In this document: positions 7,648-16,526 of the stretch, one piece after another
Layout: every line of letters begins with the position of its first letter
Position numbering within the stretch: the first letter of the stretch is position 1
From: Anaerosporobacter sp031551385
GTDB taxonomy: Bacteria; Bacillota; Clostridia; Lachnospirales; Lachnospiraceae
Direction: 5' to 3'
DNA: 64,000 nt
Assembly (NCBI RefSeq): GCF_031551385.1
Contig: NZ_JAVBNS010000009.1
Span: 105,051-169,050, forward strand
The notes under the pieces: generated by a model
The model's input: the letters and a program-made list of their open reading frames with translations, nothing else
Database searches by the model: none
Told to the model about the DNA's origin: nothing
Translations under genes and position numbers: made by a program

Positions 7648-8865
7648 ATGTCAGAAAAAAGACGTGACAATAAAGGTCGAATTTTAAAGACTGGAGAGAG
7701 CCAACGAAAAGACGGAAGATACTTATACAAATATACAGATTCATTTGGAGAACCGCAATTTGTTTACTCGTGGAAACTTGTGGCTACAGACAGAGTACCA
7801 GCAGGAAAGCGTGATTGTATCTCACTTAGGGAGAAAATCGCAGAGTTACAGAAAGACATTCATGATGGTATTGATGTTGTAGGAAAGAAAATGACACTCT
7901 GCCAGCTTTACGCAAAACAGAACGCTCAAAGACCAAAGGTTAGAAAAAATACTGAAACTGGACGCAAATATCTTATGGATATTTTGAAGAAAGACAAGTT
8001 AGGTGCAAGAAGTATTGATAGTATTAAACCATCAGACGCTAAAGAATGGGCGATTAGAATGAGTGAAAATGGTTATGCCTATCAAACCATCAATAACTAT
8101 AAACGTTCTTTAAAGGCTTCATTCTACATTGCGATACAAGATGATTGTGTTCGGAAGAATCCATTTGACTTTCAACTGAATGCAGTTCTTGATGATGATA
8201 CTGTCCCTAAGACCGTACTAACAGGAGAACAGGAAGAAAAACTGTTAGCCTTTGCGAAAGCTGATAAAACCTACAGCAAAAATTATGATGAAATTCTGAT
8301 ACTCTTAAAAACAGGTCTTCGTATTTCAGAGTTTGGTGGTTTGACACTTCCAGATTTAGATTTTGAGAATCGTCTTGTCAATATAGACCATCAGCTATTG
8401 AGAGATACTGAAATTGGGTACTACATTGAAACACCAAAGACCAAAAGTGGTGAACGTCAAGTTCCTATGGTTGAAGAAGCCTATCAAGCATTTAAGCGAG
8501 TGTTAGCGAATCGAAAGAATGATAAGCGTGTTGAGATTGATGGATATAGTGATTTCCTCTTTCTTAATAGAAAGAACTATCCAAAAGTGGCGAGTGACTA
8601 TAATGGTATGATGAAAGGTCTTGTTAAGAAATACAACAAGTATAATGATGATAAGTTACCACACATCACTCCACATAGTTTGCGACATACATTCTGTACC
8701 AACTATGCAAATGCAGGAATGAACCCAAAAGCATTACAATACATTATGGGGCATGCAAATATAGCCATGACGCTGAACTATTACGCACACGCAACATTTG
8801 ATTCCGCAATGTCAGAGATGAAACGCTTGAATAAAGAGAAGCAACAGGAGCGTCTTGTTGCTTAG
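7648..8865 (+). CDS. int: Tyrosine integrase of Tn916
   Basis: A 405-residue recombinase. The N-terminal arm-binding domain (RRDNKGRILKTGESQRKDGRY) is followed by a SAM-like core-binding domain and a C-terminal catalytic domain with Arg in TGLRISEF, His/Arg in HSLRHTFC and the Tyr in AMTLNYYAHA. It cuts and joins element ends during integration and excision. The gene is intact, so with xis the element could still excise although it cannot transfer itself. Confidence 0.97.
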   Translation: MSEKRRDNKGRILKTGESQRKDGRYLYKYTDSFGEPQFVYSWKLVATDRVPAGKRDCISLREKIAELQKDIHDGIDVVGKKMTLCQLYAKQNAQRPKVRKNTETGRKYLMDILKKDKLGARSIDSIKPSDAKEWAIRMSENGYAYQTINNYKRSLKASFYIAIQDDCVRKNPFDFQLNAVLDDDTVPKTVLTGEQEEKLLAFAKADKTYSKNYDEILILLKTGLRISEFGGLTLPDLDFENRLVNIDHQLLRDTEIGYYIETPKTKSGERQVPMVEEAYQAFKRVLANRKNDKRVEIDGYSDFLFLNRKNYPKVASDYNGMMKGLVKKYNKYNDDKLPHITPHSLRHTFCTNYANAGMNPKALQYIMGHANIAMTLNYYAHATFDSAMSEMKRLNKEKQQERLVA

Positions 8866-9015
8866 TAGTACAAATGAATTTACTACTTATTTACCACTTC
8901 TGACAGCTAAGACATGAGGAAATATGCAAAGAAACGTGAAGTATCTTCCTACAGTAAAAATACTCGAAAGCACATAGAATAAGGCTTTACGAGCATTTAA
9001 GAAAATATAAAAAGA
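8866..9015 (+). mobile_element. Right end of Tn916-type element inserted in pglX
   Basis: After int come about 150 bases with no gene, including the end sequence ACGAGCATTTAAGAAAATATA, after which an open PglX reading frame begins. The exact last base is uncertain by about 10-15 bases because Tn916 brings variable coupling bases. The left end is outside the window. Confidence 0.75.
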
Positions 9016-10675
9016 TAATTAGAAATTTATACTTTGTTTATCTAAAAAATATAGAAGAATTTTGTTTTATTACAGGAAGTCCACTTTCCTTTTGGGCAAG
9101 CAAAGCTGCTGTAAATTCATTTCAAGATGGTAAATCTCTAGCTGACATGTGTAGCCCTAAAGTTGGATTACAAACAGGTGATGTAGATTTATTTGTAAGA
9201 AAATGGTTTGAATGTTCAACTGAAAACTTATGTTTAAATAATGTGATTATGAAAGAAAAAAGTGTATGGTTTCCATATAATAATGGTGGAGAATTTAGAA
9301 AATGGTACGGGAACAATGACGAGGTAGTTAACTGGAAGGATGATGGGATTTACGTGATTAACCATATTAATAAGGCTGGAAAAAAGGGAGCCAGGCCACA
9401 AAATAGAGATTACTATTTTAGAAATGGTGCTACTTGGTCTGCAATATCAAGTAGTTCATTTTCTGTCAGATTATTTCCAAAAGGTTTTTTGTTTTCGAAT
9501 GCTGGAATGGCTATTTTTGCAGAAAGAGCAGTTTTATATTATATAGTTGGGTTCTTAAATTCTAAGCTTGCACAAAAATACTTAGGTTTTTTTAACGAAG
9601 GGTTGAATTATAATCAAGGAGATATATCCAAGCTTCCGATCATATTATCAGAGAAATATATTTCTGACACAATTGATTTAGTTGCTAATAGTGAAGTGAT
9701 TTCTAAAATGGATTGGAATGCTTTCGAATCATCCTGGGAATTTACAAAACACCCATTTATAGATTCATCAAATTTAAAAAATGCATTTGAAAAGTGGAAA
9801 AGAGAATGTGAAAAACGCTTTTGTCAACTCAAAAAAAACGAAGAAGAAATAAATCGTATATTTATTGATATTTATGGCTTGCAGAACGAATTAGGTCCAG
9901 AAGTAGAAGATAAAGATATAACAATTTATCAAGCTGACTTACAAAAGGATATAAAGAGTTTTATATCTTATGCAGTAGGTTGTATGTTTGGGCGATATTC
10001 ACTTAATGTTGAAGGACTCATATATGCAGGAGGTGAATGGGACGATGGCAAATATGGTGATTTTGTTCCAGATAAAGATAATGTTATTCCTATTTCTGAC
10101 GAAGAGTACTTTGAGGATGACATACTGGGATTATTTGTTGAATTTGTAAAGATGGTCTATGGAAAAGAAACCTTGGAAGATAATCTTGCTTTTATTGCAA
10201 GTGCTCTTGGCAATAAAGGAAATACCTCAAGAGAAATTATCCGAAATTACTTTCTGAAGGACTTCTACAAGGATCATTTGAAAACATATCAAAAGCGTCC
10301 GATTTATTGGCTTTATGATAGTGGTAAAAATGATGGTTTTAAGGCGCTTGTTTATATGCACCGCTATACTGAGGATACAACAGGAATTGTTGTGTTGATT
10401 ATTTGCATAAAATGCAAAAAATTTATATGAATGAAATAGAACGAATGCAGGAAATGGTTGATAATTCATCTAATTCTAAAGAAGTTGCTCAAGCAGAGAA
10501 GAGAAAAGAAAAGCTAGTTAAGCAATTAAAAGAAACAAAAGAATATGATGAAAAAATAGCCCATCTCGCACTTAGCCGGATTGACATTGATTTAGATGAT
10601 GGTGTAAAAGTAAACTATGAGAAAGTACAGACGGGACAGGACGGAAAGAAACTTGATATTCTTGGGAAGATATAG
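9010..10675 (+). pseudogene. pglX: BREX adenine methyltransferase PglX, 5' part cut off by Tn916 and frameshifted
   Basis: The C-terminal half of a type 1 BREX PglX is readable: GSPLSFWASKAA before 9147, WFPYNNGGEFRKWYGNN, then NSKLAQKYLGFFNEGLNY (target recognition area) and YMHRYTEDTTGI. PglX methylates a non-palindromic adenine site to mark self DNA and is needed for BREX defence. The frame is open from the Tn916 end, so the 5' half with the methyltransferase motifs lies left of the transposon. At about 10392 one base appears lost: reading GTT GT GTT shifts the frame, and the true continuation VDYLHKMQKIYMNEIER resumes in the next frame to the stop at 10675. ATG 9147 is only an internal methionine. 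Two independent lesions make the gene dead. Confidence 0.85.
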
Positions 10676-10686
10676 GGGGTGATGAA

Positions 10687-10872
10687 ATGGAAAAGAAAGT
10701 TGTATTATCAAGAATTGCATTATTGCTTGATACGAAATCTATCATCATAAAAAAGCATTGCTTAATTATTTTCCGGAAGATTTATCGCAAAATTATGAAC
10801 AGATGGAAAGCTTTTTTGGCTTTATGCTTGAAAATAGAGGGGATTATTTTAAGGAACGTATCAAAGAACTAG
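10687..10872 (+). pseudogene. Short 5' remnant (MEKKVVLSRI...) after pglX
   Basis: ATG 10687 follows GGGGGTGAT with good spacing and starts MEKKVVLSRIALLLDTKSI. After about 24 codons this frame becomes an out-of-frame copy of the DUF2326 gene, so only the first part looks genuine. It may be the start of a downstream BREX gene or of the DUF2326 gene, joined wrongly by deletion or frameshift. I do not recognise it. Confidence 0.4.
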
Positions 10873-11612
10873 AGAAAGAAGCAGAGCATTTACAGATGCA
10901 AAAACAAGAAATTAAAGAAATAATAACACTTAGTACAAGGATCTTCCAGAATACTCAGATTGTTGACGATATACATAATATTAACGAACAACTTAATATA
11001 GAATATTTGAGATTAGCTGATGTGAAAATGAAAATTGAAAAATATAATGAAATTAATGATTTGACCAAACAATCAAATGAAAAAGGTAAAGAAATTCTTG
11101 AAAAGACTATTGAGTATGAAGCCGAATATAATCAGTATAGTGAAAATATTGAAAATATTGAAACGCATTTCCAAAACCTTGTTCAAGCTGCATATGGTGA
11201 AGATGGAGTTCTAAATTACAGCTACGAGAATGACGTAAAGAAGAGATCAAGTACTGGACGTATAAAAATTTGCTGCCAAATTGCTGATGAGAATTCACAT
11301 GGTCGTTTATATATGAAAATAAACATGTTTGACCTAGCCCTGTTTCTTAATCGAATTGATAATAATACAGGGTGTGATTTGTTAATTCACGATGGTTCTT
11401 ATTGTAAGCCTAATCCAGGGGCAAAGGCTAAAGTTGTTAATTATGTAGATAACTATTTGAAAGACGCTGAGAAGGGGCAGTATTTTATCACAATAAATAA
11501 GTCCGAAGTGGAAGAAACGGATTTAGAAGATTTTCGAAAGAAGAAGATGATTGTAGCTGAATTTGATAGAGAGCATGGAGATGAGCACCGTTTCTTTGGC
11601 TGTAAGTATTAA
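10731..11612 (+). pseudogene. DUF2326 (YydD-like) coiled-coil protein, C-terminal fragment
   Basis: The open frame starts after a TGA at 10728 and has no good start codon (TTG 10758 is the first). It encodes ALLNYFPEDLSQNYEQMESF, a long coiled coil (about residues 30-130) and the DUF2326 end with DLLIHDGSYCK and HRFFGCKY. Full family members have an N-terminal SMC/RecN-like ATPase part that is absent. DUF2326 proteins occur in ABC three-component defence-type loci. With the broken pglX next door, this looks like the decayed remainder of a defence island; loss by deletion next to pglX is inferred. Confidence 0.65.
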
Positions 11613-11699
11613 TGATTTATATGGAAAGTTGTAAATGTGCCTCAATCATTCAACACGAGATGCCGATGATGGCAAAGATTATGAGATAGAGTAAAAAAG

Positions 11700-11746
11700 T
11701 GGGAACTTCTTAATATAGTAATGCTTAAGTAAAGTTCCCTCTGTTT
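11700..11746 (+). terminator. Hairpin downstream of the DUF2326 remnant
   Basis: GGGAACTT pairs with AAGTTCCC around a loop that itself holds CTTAA/TTAAG, followed by TGTTTTT. Confidence 0.6.
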
Positions 11747-11766
11747 TTAATTTGAAAAGGTAAGGT

Positions 11767-11795
11767 TGACACGAAAAGTTATAAAATATATAATT
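11767..11795 (+). promoter_or_regulatory. Strong sigma-A type promoter
   Basis: TTGACA, a 17-base spacer and a perfect TATAAT are followed by the ribosome site GAAAGGA before the gene at 11825. Confidence 0.8.
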
Positions 11796-11824
11796 TACTC
11801 AATATTAATGAAAGGACGTTGCAC

Positions 11825-13396
11825 ATGGAAGAGATAAATGACAATCTATATCATAAGATTATTCAATTATATCAAGAAACTTCTTCTGTAAAAGAAACAG
11901 CAAAGAAGTTAGGCACATATCCTATCAAGGTACGTCGTGTCCTTATTACTGAAGGTTTATGGAACAGCAATACAAGTGTTCAGATAGGTTCTCTATATGC
12001 AAGGGGATTATCTGTTGCTGAGATTGCAAAACAGCTTTTTATATCTGAAAAGAATGTTCAATCGTATCTTCCATATAGCAGAGGACAATATGGCGGAGAC
12101 AATCGAAGTGATGAAGCTGTGCGAAGTGAAGTGTATCGTGAACGAATGCATGTAGCTGAAAGTTCACAAATAAAGAAGCTTAATCAAAATACTAATCAAC
12201 ATACTAATCAACATATGAATCCAGATAAAGAAATGGAGAATAATCGAATGGATAAATTAGATATATTAAAGGAACGTACCAGACAGTTGGCAGAAGATCG
12301 TCCTATCCCTTATGCCATAAGACTTCATTTAGAATTGGACATGGAAGACAAGGCATTGGGAACAAATGAATTAGGCATACTTGTACAATATGGAAAAATG
12401 ACGACCAATATATCAAGAGATATCATTGTTCCGGGAGATATTACTCTACATGCACTTCATTATGCAATAAACAGAGCTTTCGGATGGCAGAATAGTCATT
12501 TGCACAGTTTTCATCCATATGAAGATGATTATAATATGATGATTAAATCAGGGAAACTTACAGATTGGGCTAAACTTGCAGGCATGTATTTCCGTTTTCC
12601 ATGTGAAGATTATGAAGATATTTATTGGGATGATGATTATAAAGCTGGGATTAGTGTGAAAAACTGGATGAGGAAAAAATATACCGGACCATATTATTAT
12701 GGAGGAACTAGAGAATATTTCTATAGGTGTCAGAAGGATGTAAAAGAGTTATATGAGTGGCAGCCTACCTTAGAAATAAGAAAATCATTCGGAGAATGGA
12801 TGGATGAATGCAGAGAGCTTACTGAAAAAACAGGAGATAAGGACGCAAAAGCAAATATGATAAAACGCATTGCGCCAATTACAGAGGTGACAATTACAGA
12901 GCTTGCAGACAGCATTACTTTTGAAGGTGGCTTTGATGAACTAATAGAAAGACTTCCAATCTATGACATTTTACTTATGCCAGGAATGATACAAAACTTT
13001 GATTCTTGGGATTTTTCTAATAGACTAATACTGAAAAATTCAGAAAAGGAAGAGATATGTCTTGCTCCAGTCACATCACCTATTCTAAATGCAATCCGTT
13101 ACTGGTACGATTATGGTGACGATTGGAATGTAAAAATAACTGCGACGGCATGTTATGAGACAAAGGAGAAGTATAAAGCATCTGGAAACCCAATAGAACC
13201 AATGGAAGAACACCGACCAGTATGCGTGGATGCAGATGCACTGCCAGTATGCGATGATATTGGTGGAATTTATGGATATTGTAATATGCTTGAAGTTCTT
13301 CACGGAGAAGATTTAGAAGAAAAAGAATCTATGAAAGAATGGGCTAGAGGTATGGGTTGGACTGGAAGAAAGACAAATCCTCCAAATATTTTATAG
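11825..13396 (+). CDS. HTH domain fused to a plasmid pRiA4b ORF-3-like domain
   Basis: A 523-residue protein. Residues about 1-90 carry two HTH-like units (VKETAKKLGTYPIKVRR and LSVAEIAKQLFISEKNVQSY). A linker rich in Asn, Gln and His (NQNTNQHTNQHMN) leads to a region from about 165 to the end with the pRiA4b ORF-3 pattern (LHALHYAINRAFGWQNSHLHSF, RYWYDYGDDWNVKI). pRiA4b domains are common on mobile elements; their biochemical role is unknown. ATG 11825 is preferred over TTG 11819 because GAAAGGA lies 8 bases ahead. It has its own promoter and stands alone between the defence remnant and the second element. Confidence 0.75.
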   Translation: MEEINDNLYHKIIQLYQETSSVKETAKKLGTYPIKVRRVLITEGLWNSNTSVQIGSLYARGLSVAEIAKQLFISEKNVQSYLPYSRGQYGGDNRSDEAVRSEVYRERMHVAESSQIKKLNQNTNQHTNQHMNPDKEMENNRMDKLDILKERTRQLAEDRPIPYAIRLHLELDMEDKALGTNELGILVQYGKMTTNISRDIIVPGDITLHALHYAINRAFGWQNSHLHSFHPYEDDYNMMIKSGKLTDWAKLAGMYFRFPCEDYEDIYWDDDYKAGISVKNWMRKKYTGPYYYGGTREYFYRCQKDVKELYEWQPTLEIRKSFGEWMDECRELTEKTGDKDAKANMIKRIAPITEVTITELADSITFEGGFDELIERLPIYDILLMPGMIQNFDSWDFSNRLILKNSEKEEICLAPVTSPILNAIRYWYDYGDDWNVKITATACYETKEKYKASGNPIEPMEEHRPVCVDADALPVCDDIGGIYGYCNMLEVLHGEDLEEKESMKEWARGMGWTGRKTNPPNIL

Positions 13397-13443
13397 AAGA
13401 AAAACAGCCATGAAATCTGCAACTCATAGAGTTTATAAGACAG

Positions 13444-13476
13444 AGCTGACCAGAGAATATGATTCGTCTGGTCAAG
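13444..13476. repeat. Hairpin between convergent genes
   Basis: GCTGACCAGA and TCTGGTCAAGC form a stem around a 12-base loop between the pRiA4b gene and the convergent ImmA gene. There is no T tract, so a terminator role is uncertain. Confidence 0.45.
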
Positions 13477-13499
13477 CTTTCGTCATTCTTATAAATGCA

Positions 13500-14054
13500 T
13501 TAGCAATCATGGGAATTATTACCCCCATAAGCTCCTAGATCCTCTTTTAAAAAATGAGACTTGGCTATTTGCAAATCATTAATACGGTAACCCTTTGTTT
13601 TTAGGATTGCAAATTTGAAATCAAGTAGAGCAGCAGGGACATTTAAAATGCTTGCTGTTTCAAAAAAGGTATATTCATTTAATGTTTCTAGAACGTTTTT
13701 GTCTTCGAGTAGAAGCTCAGCTGCAAATAGATTTGCTTCGTATTCCATAGGCTTATCAGCTCTTTTTTCCAATACTTCCAATTCCTGAAAGCCGGACATC
13801 ATGGCAATCTCTTTGTGAAGCATACCGTGTCCTAGCTCGTGGGCAATCAGTATGGGACGAAATAGTTCCATGATATTCTCATCAATTACGATATTATTAA
13901 TGCGTGATTGATAGAAGTAGTAGGCTTTCAGTCTCTGATGTAAATCTATATAGTGCAATTTATAGTCCAGGACTTCACAGATAACAAAGGGATCTCGGCT
14001 ACCTGCTTTCTTGACCAGAGCATCTACCACATTAACAATGTAATCAATTGTCAT
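13500..14054 (-). CDS. ImmA/IrrE-family zinc metallopeptidase
   Basis: A 184-residue protein with the metal site HELGHGMLH near residue 92 and a downstream Glu in YEANLFAAELL. ImmA-type proteases cut the partner repressor of an integrative element, usually after DNA damage or a cell-density signal. The gene follows the cI-like repressor gene on the same strand by 68 bases, the usual immR-immA order, and AAGGAAGTG precedes its ATG. Its likely target is the protein encoded at 14123-14578. Confidence 0.88.
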   Translation of the reverse strand: MTIDYIVNVVDALVKKAGSRDPFVICEVLDYKLHYIDLHQRLKAYYFYQSRINNIVIDENIMELFRPILIAHELGHGMLHKEIAMMSGFQELEVLEKRADKPMEYEANLFAAELLLEDKNVLETLNEYTFFETASILNVPAALLDFKFAILKTKGYRINDLQIAKSHFLKEDLGAYGGNNSHDC

Positions 14055-14122
14055 TTGGTATCACTTCCTTCAAAAATATTTTGGCATTTTGCTATTATAA
14101 CAGTAGCAAAAATACTGTCCTA

Positions 14123-14578
14123 TTAAACGGACTCGTCAATTGGCGGCTTCGTTTTTTTCTTTCTGGAGAATTTTTCAGATGCTTCTTTCTTTGATGAAAT
14201 ATACACCTGCATTAATGATTGCATGAATATCTCTTTGGCATCATCATCAAGATCGCCACCAGCGAAAAGCGCTCCAGCACGGTCTAATACATCTTTTGCC
14301 TCTTTTGCACCCTTATAACCGAATTTGTCTTTGACAGTATCGAGAAAGTCTTCATTCTCAATATTTTTCTGCTTATCAGCTTCTTCATCATCTACCAGAT
14401 AAGATACAGATACACTTAGCGCATCTGCCAGTTTCCTGATATTACTTTTTCTTGGGAGTGTATTTAGTTGTTCATAGGTATAGAGTGAACGCTCTGAAAT
14501 ACCTGTTATTGCCGCAAGCTCGGTCTGGGATAGATTTTTTAATAATCGAGCCTCTTTTACTTTTTCACCAAAAGTCAT
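14123..14578 (-). CDS. ImmR/cI-like XRE repressor
   Basis: 151 residues with an HTH at about 7-60 (LSQTELAAITGISERSLYTYEQ) and a charged helical C-terminus ending in a basic run (SRKKKTKPP). It probably represses the divergent UmuC-like operon and its own promoter through the repeated sites at 14617-14752, and it is the probable substrate of the protease encoded next to it. Such pairs keep phages and ICEs such as ICEBs1 silent. Confidence 0.88.
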   Translation of the reverse strand: MTFGEKVKEARLLKNLSQTELAAITGISERSLYTYEQLNTLPRKSNIRKLADALSVSVSYLVDDEEADKQKNIENEDFLDTVKDKFGYKGAKEAKDVLDRAGALFAGGDLDDDAKEIFMQSLMQVYISSKKEASEKFSRKKKTKPPIDESV

Positions 14579-14616
14579 GTTACTACCTTCTTTCCAGGAA
14601 GAAAAATTTTATTTTT

Positions 14617-14752
14617 GTAACTTCCGATTAACTATTGACAAACTTCTTTTTGATGATATAATCATGTTTGTTAAGTAACTTCTGGTTAATCATATATCAG
14701 AACTTCCGAATTGTCAATAAAAAGTTCTGATTATATAATTGGTAACTTCTGA
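14617..14752. promoter_or_regulatory. Divergent operator-promoter region with five related repeats
   Basis: Related decamers occur at 14617 (GTAACTTCCG), 14675 (GTAACTTCTG), 14699 (AGAACTTCCG), 14721-14730 on the minus strand (TCAGAACTTT) and 14742 (GTAACTTCTG). The shared core is RAACTTCYG followed by A/G and T, and at 14676-14688 it forms the dyad TAAC-N5-GTTA. They overlap two promoters on the plus strand: TTGACA-16-TATAAT (14635-14662) and TTGTCA-17-TATAAT (14711-14739). This is what is expected for an ImmR-type operator set. Confidence 0.8.
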
Positions 14753-14773
14753 AAAGAAACGAGGTGATGAGAG

Positions 14774-16021
14774 ATGGGTAAACGAGTCATATTGCATTCA
14801 GATATTAACGCATGTTATGCGGCAATAGAACATTTGCATCGTCCTGAGCTGAATGGAAAACCTTTGGCTGTAGGCGGAGACCCCGAAGCAAGACATGGAA
14901 TAGTCTTAACCGCAGATTATATAGCTAAAAAATACGGTGTGAAAACAGGTATGGCACTTTGGCAGGCGAAGCAGGTTTGCCCAGAACTCAACATTGTTTC
15001 ACCAAGAATGGATTTGTATTTGCGATTTTCCAGAATGGCTCATGAGATATATGGGGAATACACGGATCTACAAGAACCGTATGGAGTGGATGAATCATGG
15101 TTGGATGTGACCGCCAGTGGTTCATTAAAAGGTGATGGATACAAGATAGCAAAAGAAATTAGCAATCGTATGAAATCAGAATTAGGCATAACCGTTAGTA
15201 TTGGAGTATCCTTTAATAAAATTTTTGCTAAACTTGGTTCTGATTATAAGAAACCAGATGCCATTACAACTATGTACGAAGATGAATTCAAAAGCAAAGC
15301 ATGGGCACTTCCAGTATCTGATCTTTTATATGTAGGACGGAGTACCAATCAGAAGTTAGCACGATTTGGAATCAAGACTATTGGAGACTTAGCACAAACA
15401 GACGAACATTTATTAATGTCACATCTTGGCAAGATGGGTGGTATTCTCTGGGGATTTGCGAATGGCTATGATGACTCACCTGTAAAAATGGAACATACAC
15501 ATGCACCAATTAAATCTATTGGAAATAGCACTACTACTCAAAGAGATTTAGAGAATGATGAGGATGTAAAAATTATTCTTTACATTCTTGCAGAGAGTGT
15601 TGCAGCAAGACTTCGAGATAATGGATTTAAGTGCAGGGTGGTGGAAATCAGTGTCAGGGATAATGAACTTTATTCATTTACCAGACAGCATAAGATTGAT
15701 CATGCCACGAATATTACTGGGGAGATTGCAACCGAAGCGTATCGAATATTCAAGGAAAATTACAACTGGCGAAAGCCAATCAGAAGCGTAGGAGTTCGAG
15801 GGGCAGATCTTGTCAACGACAATTACTGGGAACAGATGGATTTGTTTTCTAGTGTAGAGCAAAGAGAAAAACAGATGAAATTGGATGATGCAGTAGATAC
15901 CATAAGACGACGATTTGGATTTTATAGTGTTCAAAGAGGTCTTATGTACCGTGATAAGAGTCTCTCTTCTGTGAATGCAAAAGAGGATCATACGACTCAT
16001 CCAATCGGATATTTTGGCTAA
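14774..16021 (+). CDS. Y-family DNA polymerase (UmuC/DinB type)
   Basis: A 415-residue translesion polymerase. The palm motif HSDINACYAAIE (metal Asp at residue 10) and YGVDESWLDVT (second acidic pair near residue 113) are intact, and SIGVSFNKIFAKLGSDYKKP matches the family. A C-terminal QMDLF near residue 355 is a probable sliding-clamp-binding motif. It heads an operon with the LexA-like gene 16 bases downstream and sits under the repressor-controlled promoters, so it is likely induced with the element. Mobile-element UmuC homologues of this size are common in Firmicutes. Confidence 0.92.
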   Translation: MGKRVILHSDINACYAAIEHLHRPELNGKPLAVGGDPEARHGIVLTADYIAKKYGVKTGMALWQAKQVCPELNIVSPRMDLYLRFSRMAHEIYGEYTDLQEPYGVDESWLDVTASGSLKGDGYKIAKEISNRMKSELGITVSIGVSFNKIFAKLGSDYKKPDAITTMYEDEFKSKAWALPVSDLLYVGRSTNQKLARFGIKTIGDLAQTDEHLLMSHLGKMGGILWGFANGYDDSPVKMEHTHAPIKSIGNSTTTQRDLENDEDVKIILYILAESVAARLRDNGFKCRVVEISVRDNELYSFTRQHKIDHATNITGEIATEAYRIFKENYNWRKPIRSVGVRGADLVNDNYWEQMDLFSSVEQREKQMKLDDAVDTIRRRFGFYSVQRGLMYRDKSLSSVNAKEDHTTHPIGYFG

Positions 16022-16037
16022 AAGGAGGTATTTAAGT

Positions 16038-16259
16038 ATGGCTTATATGAGATACGATTTAAACGATAAACAGAATAAAATCTATGACTTTTTATGTGAT
16101 TTTCTTAAGGCGCATGGTTTTCCGCCAACTGTAAGAGAAATTGCAGAAATGGCGGGACTTGCTTCAGCATCTAGTGCACATCATTATTTGAAGCAATTAG
16201 AAGAAAAGGGATATATCCGCCGAGTAGAAGGAAGTCCAAGAGCAATTGAAATAATGTGA
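16038..16259 (+). CDS. Stand-alone LexA DNA-binding domain
   Basis: 73 residues match only the winged HTH of LexA (QNKIYDFLCDFLKAHGFPPT and VREIAEMAGLASASSAHHYL). The S24 autoprotease domain with Ser-Lys dyad is absent; the frame ends cleanly and the next gene starts 15 bases later, so this is a designed small protein rather than an obvious truncation. It could occupy SOS boxes without being cleaved during damage. AAAGGAGG precedes ATG 16038; upstream in-frame codons overlap the polymerase gene and are not needed. Confidence 0.82.
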   Translation: MAYMRYDLNDKQNKIYDFLCDFLKAHGFPPTVREIAEMAGLASASSAHHYLKQLEEKGYIRRVEGSPRAIEIM

Positions 16260-16274
16260 GGAGGTGGTTGTAGC

Positions 16275-16526
16275 ATGGAGAGTGTAAAGGTATATGTGGA
16301 TGTTACTGCTGAGTTTTCAAAAGAAGGAGTATTAACACCAAAAAGTTTTATATGGAAAGATGGCAAAGTATATGAGATTCAGCGTGTAAAAGATATGCGT
16401 CGAGCTGCCAGCATGAAGGCAGGTGGTGTAGGAATGAGATATACATGTGTTGTTGATGGTAGAGAAAGTTATCTTTATTATGAGGACAACAATCTCTGGT
16501 TTGTAGAAGGGAAAGCCGGAGCCTGA
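16275..16526 (+). CDS. Small hypothetical protein of the UmuC/LexA operon
   Basis: An 83-residue protein with a mixed beta-rich look (VKVYVDVTAEFSKEGVLTP, YEIQRVKDMRRA, then LYYEDNNLWFVEG). GAGGAGGTGG lies ahead of the ATG. Small proteins of this look often follow umuC-like genes on Firmicutes elements; I recall no function. Fifteen bases separate it from the LexA-like gene, so it is cotranscribed. Confidence 0.65.
   Translation: MESVKVYVDVTAEFSKEGVLTPKSFIWKDGKVYEIQRVKDMRRAASMKAGGVGMRYTCVVDGRESYLYYEDNNLWFVEGKAGA

Larger units (their letters stand above)
1..9015. mobile_element. Internally deleted Tn916-family conjugative transposon carrying tet(M)
   Basis: The order orf22, orf21', 'orf15, orf14, orf13, orf12, tet(M), orf6, orf9, orf7, orf8, xis, int is that of Tn916. 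The deletion joins orf21 to orf15 and removes the region holding oriT, relaxase, ArdA and the VirB4-like ATPase. Only the right portion is inside the window. Confidence 0.93.

Noticed and set aside
15674..16000. 108-codon minus-strand ORF inside the UmuC-like gene
   Set aside because: Fully antisense to an intact polymerase gene with clear motifs; no start signals of its own.
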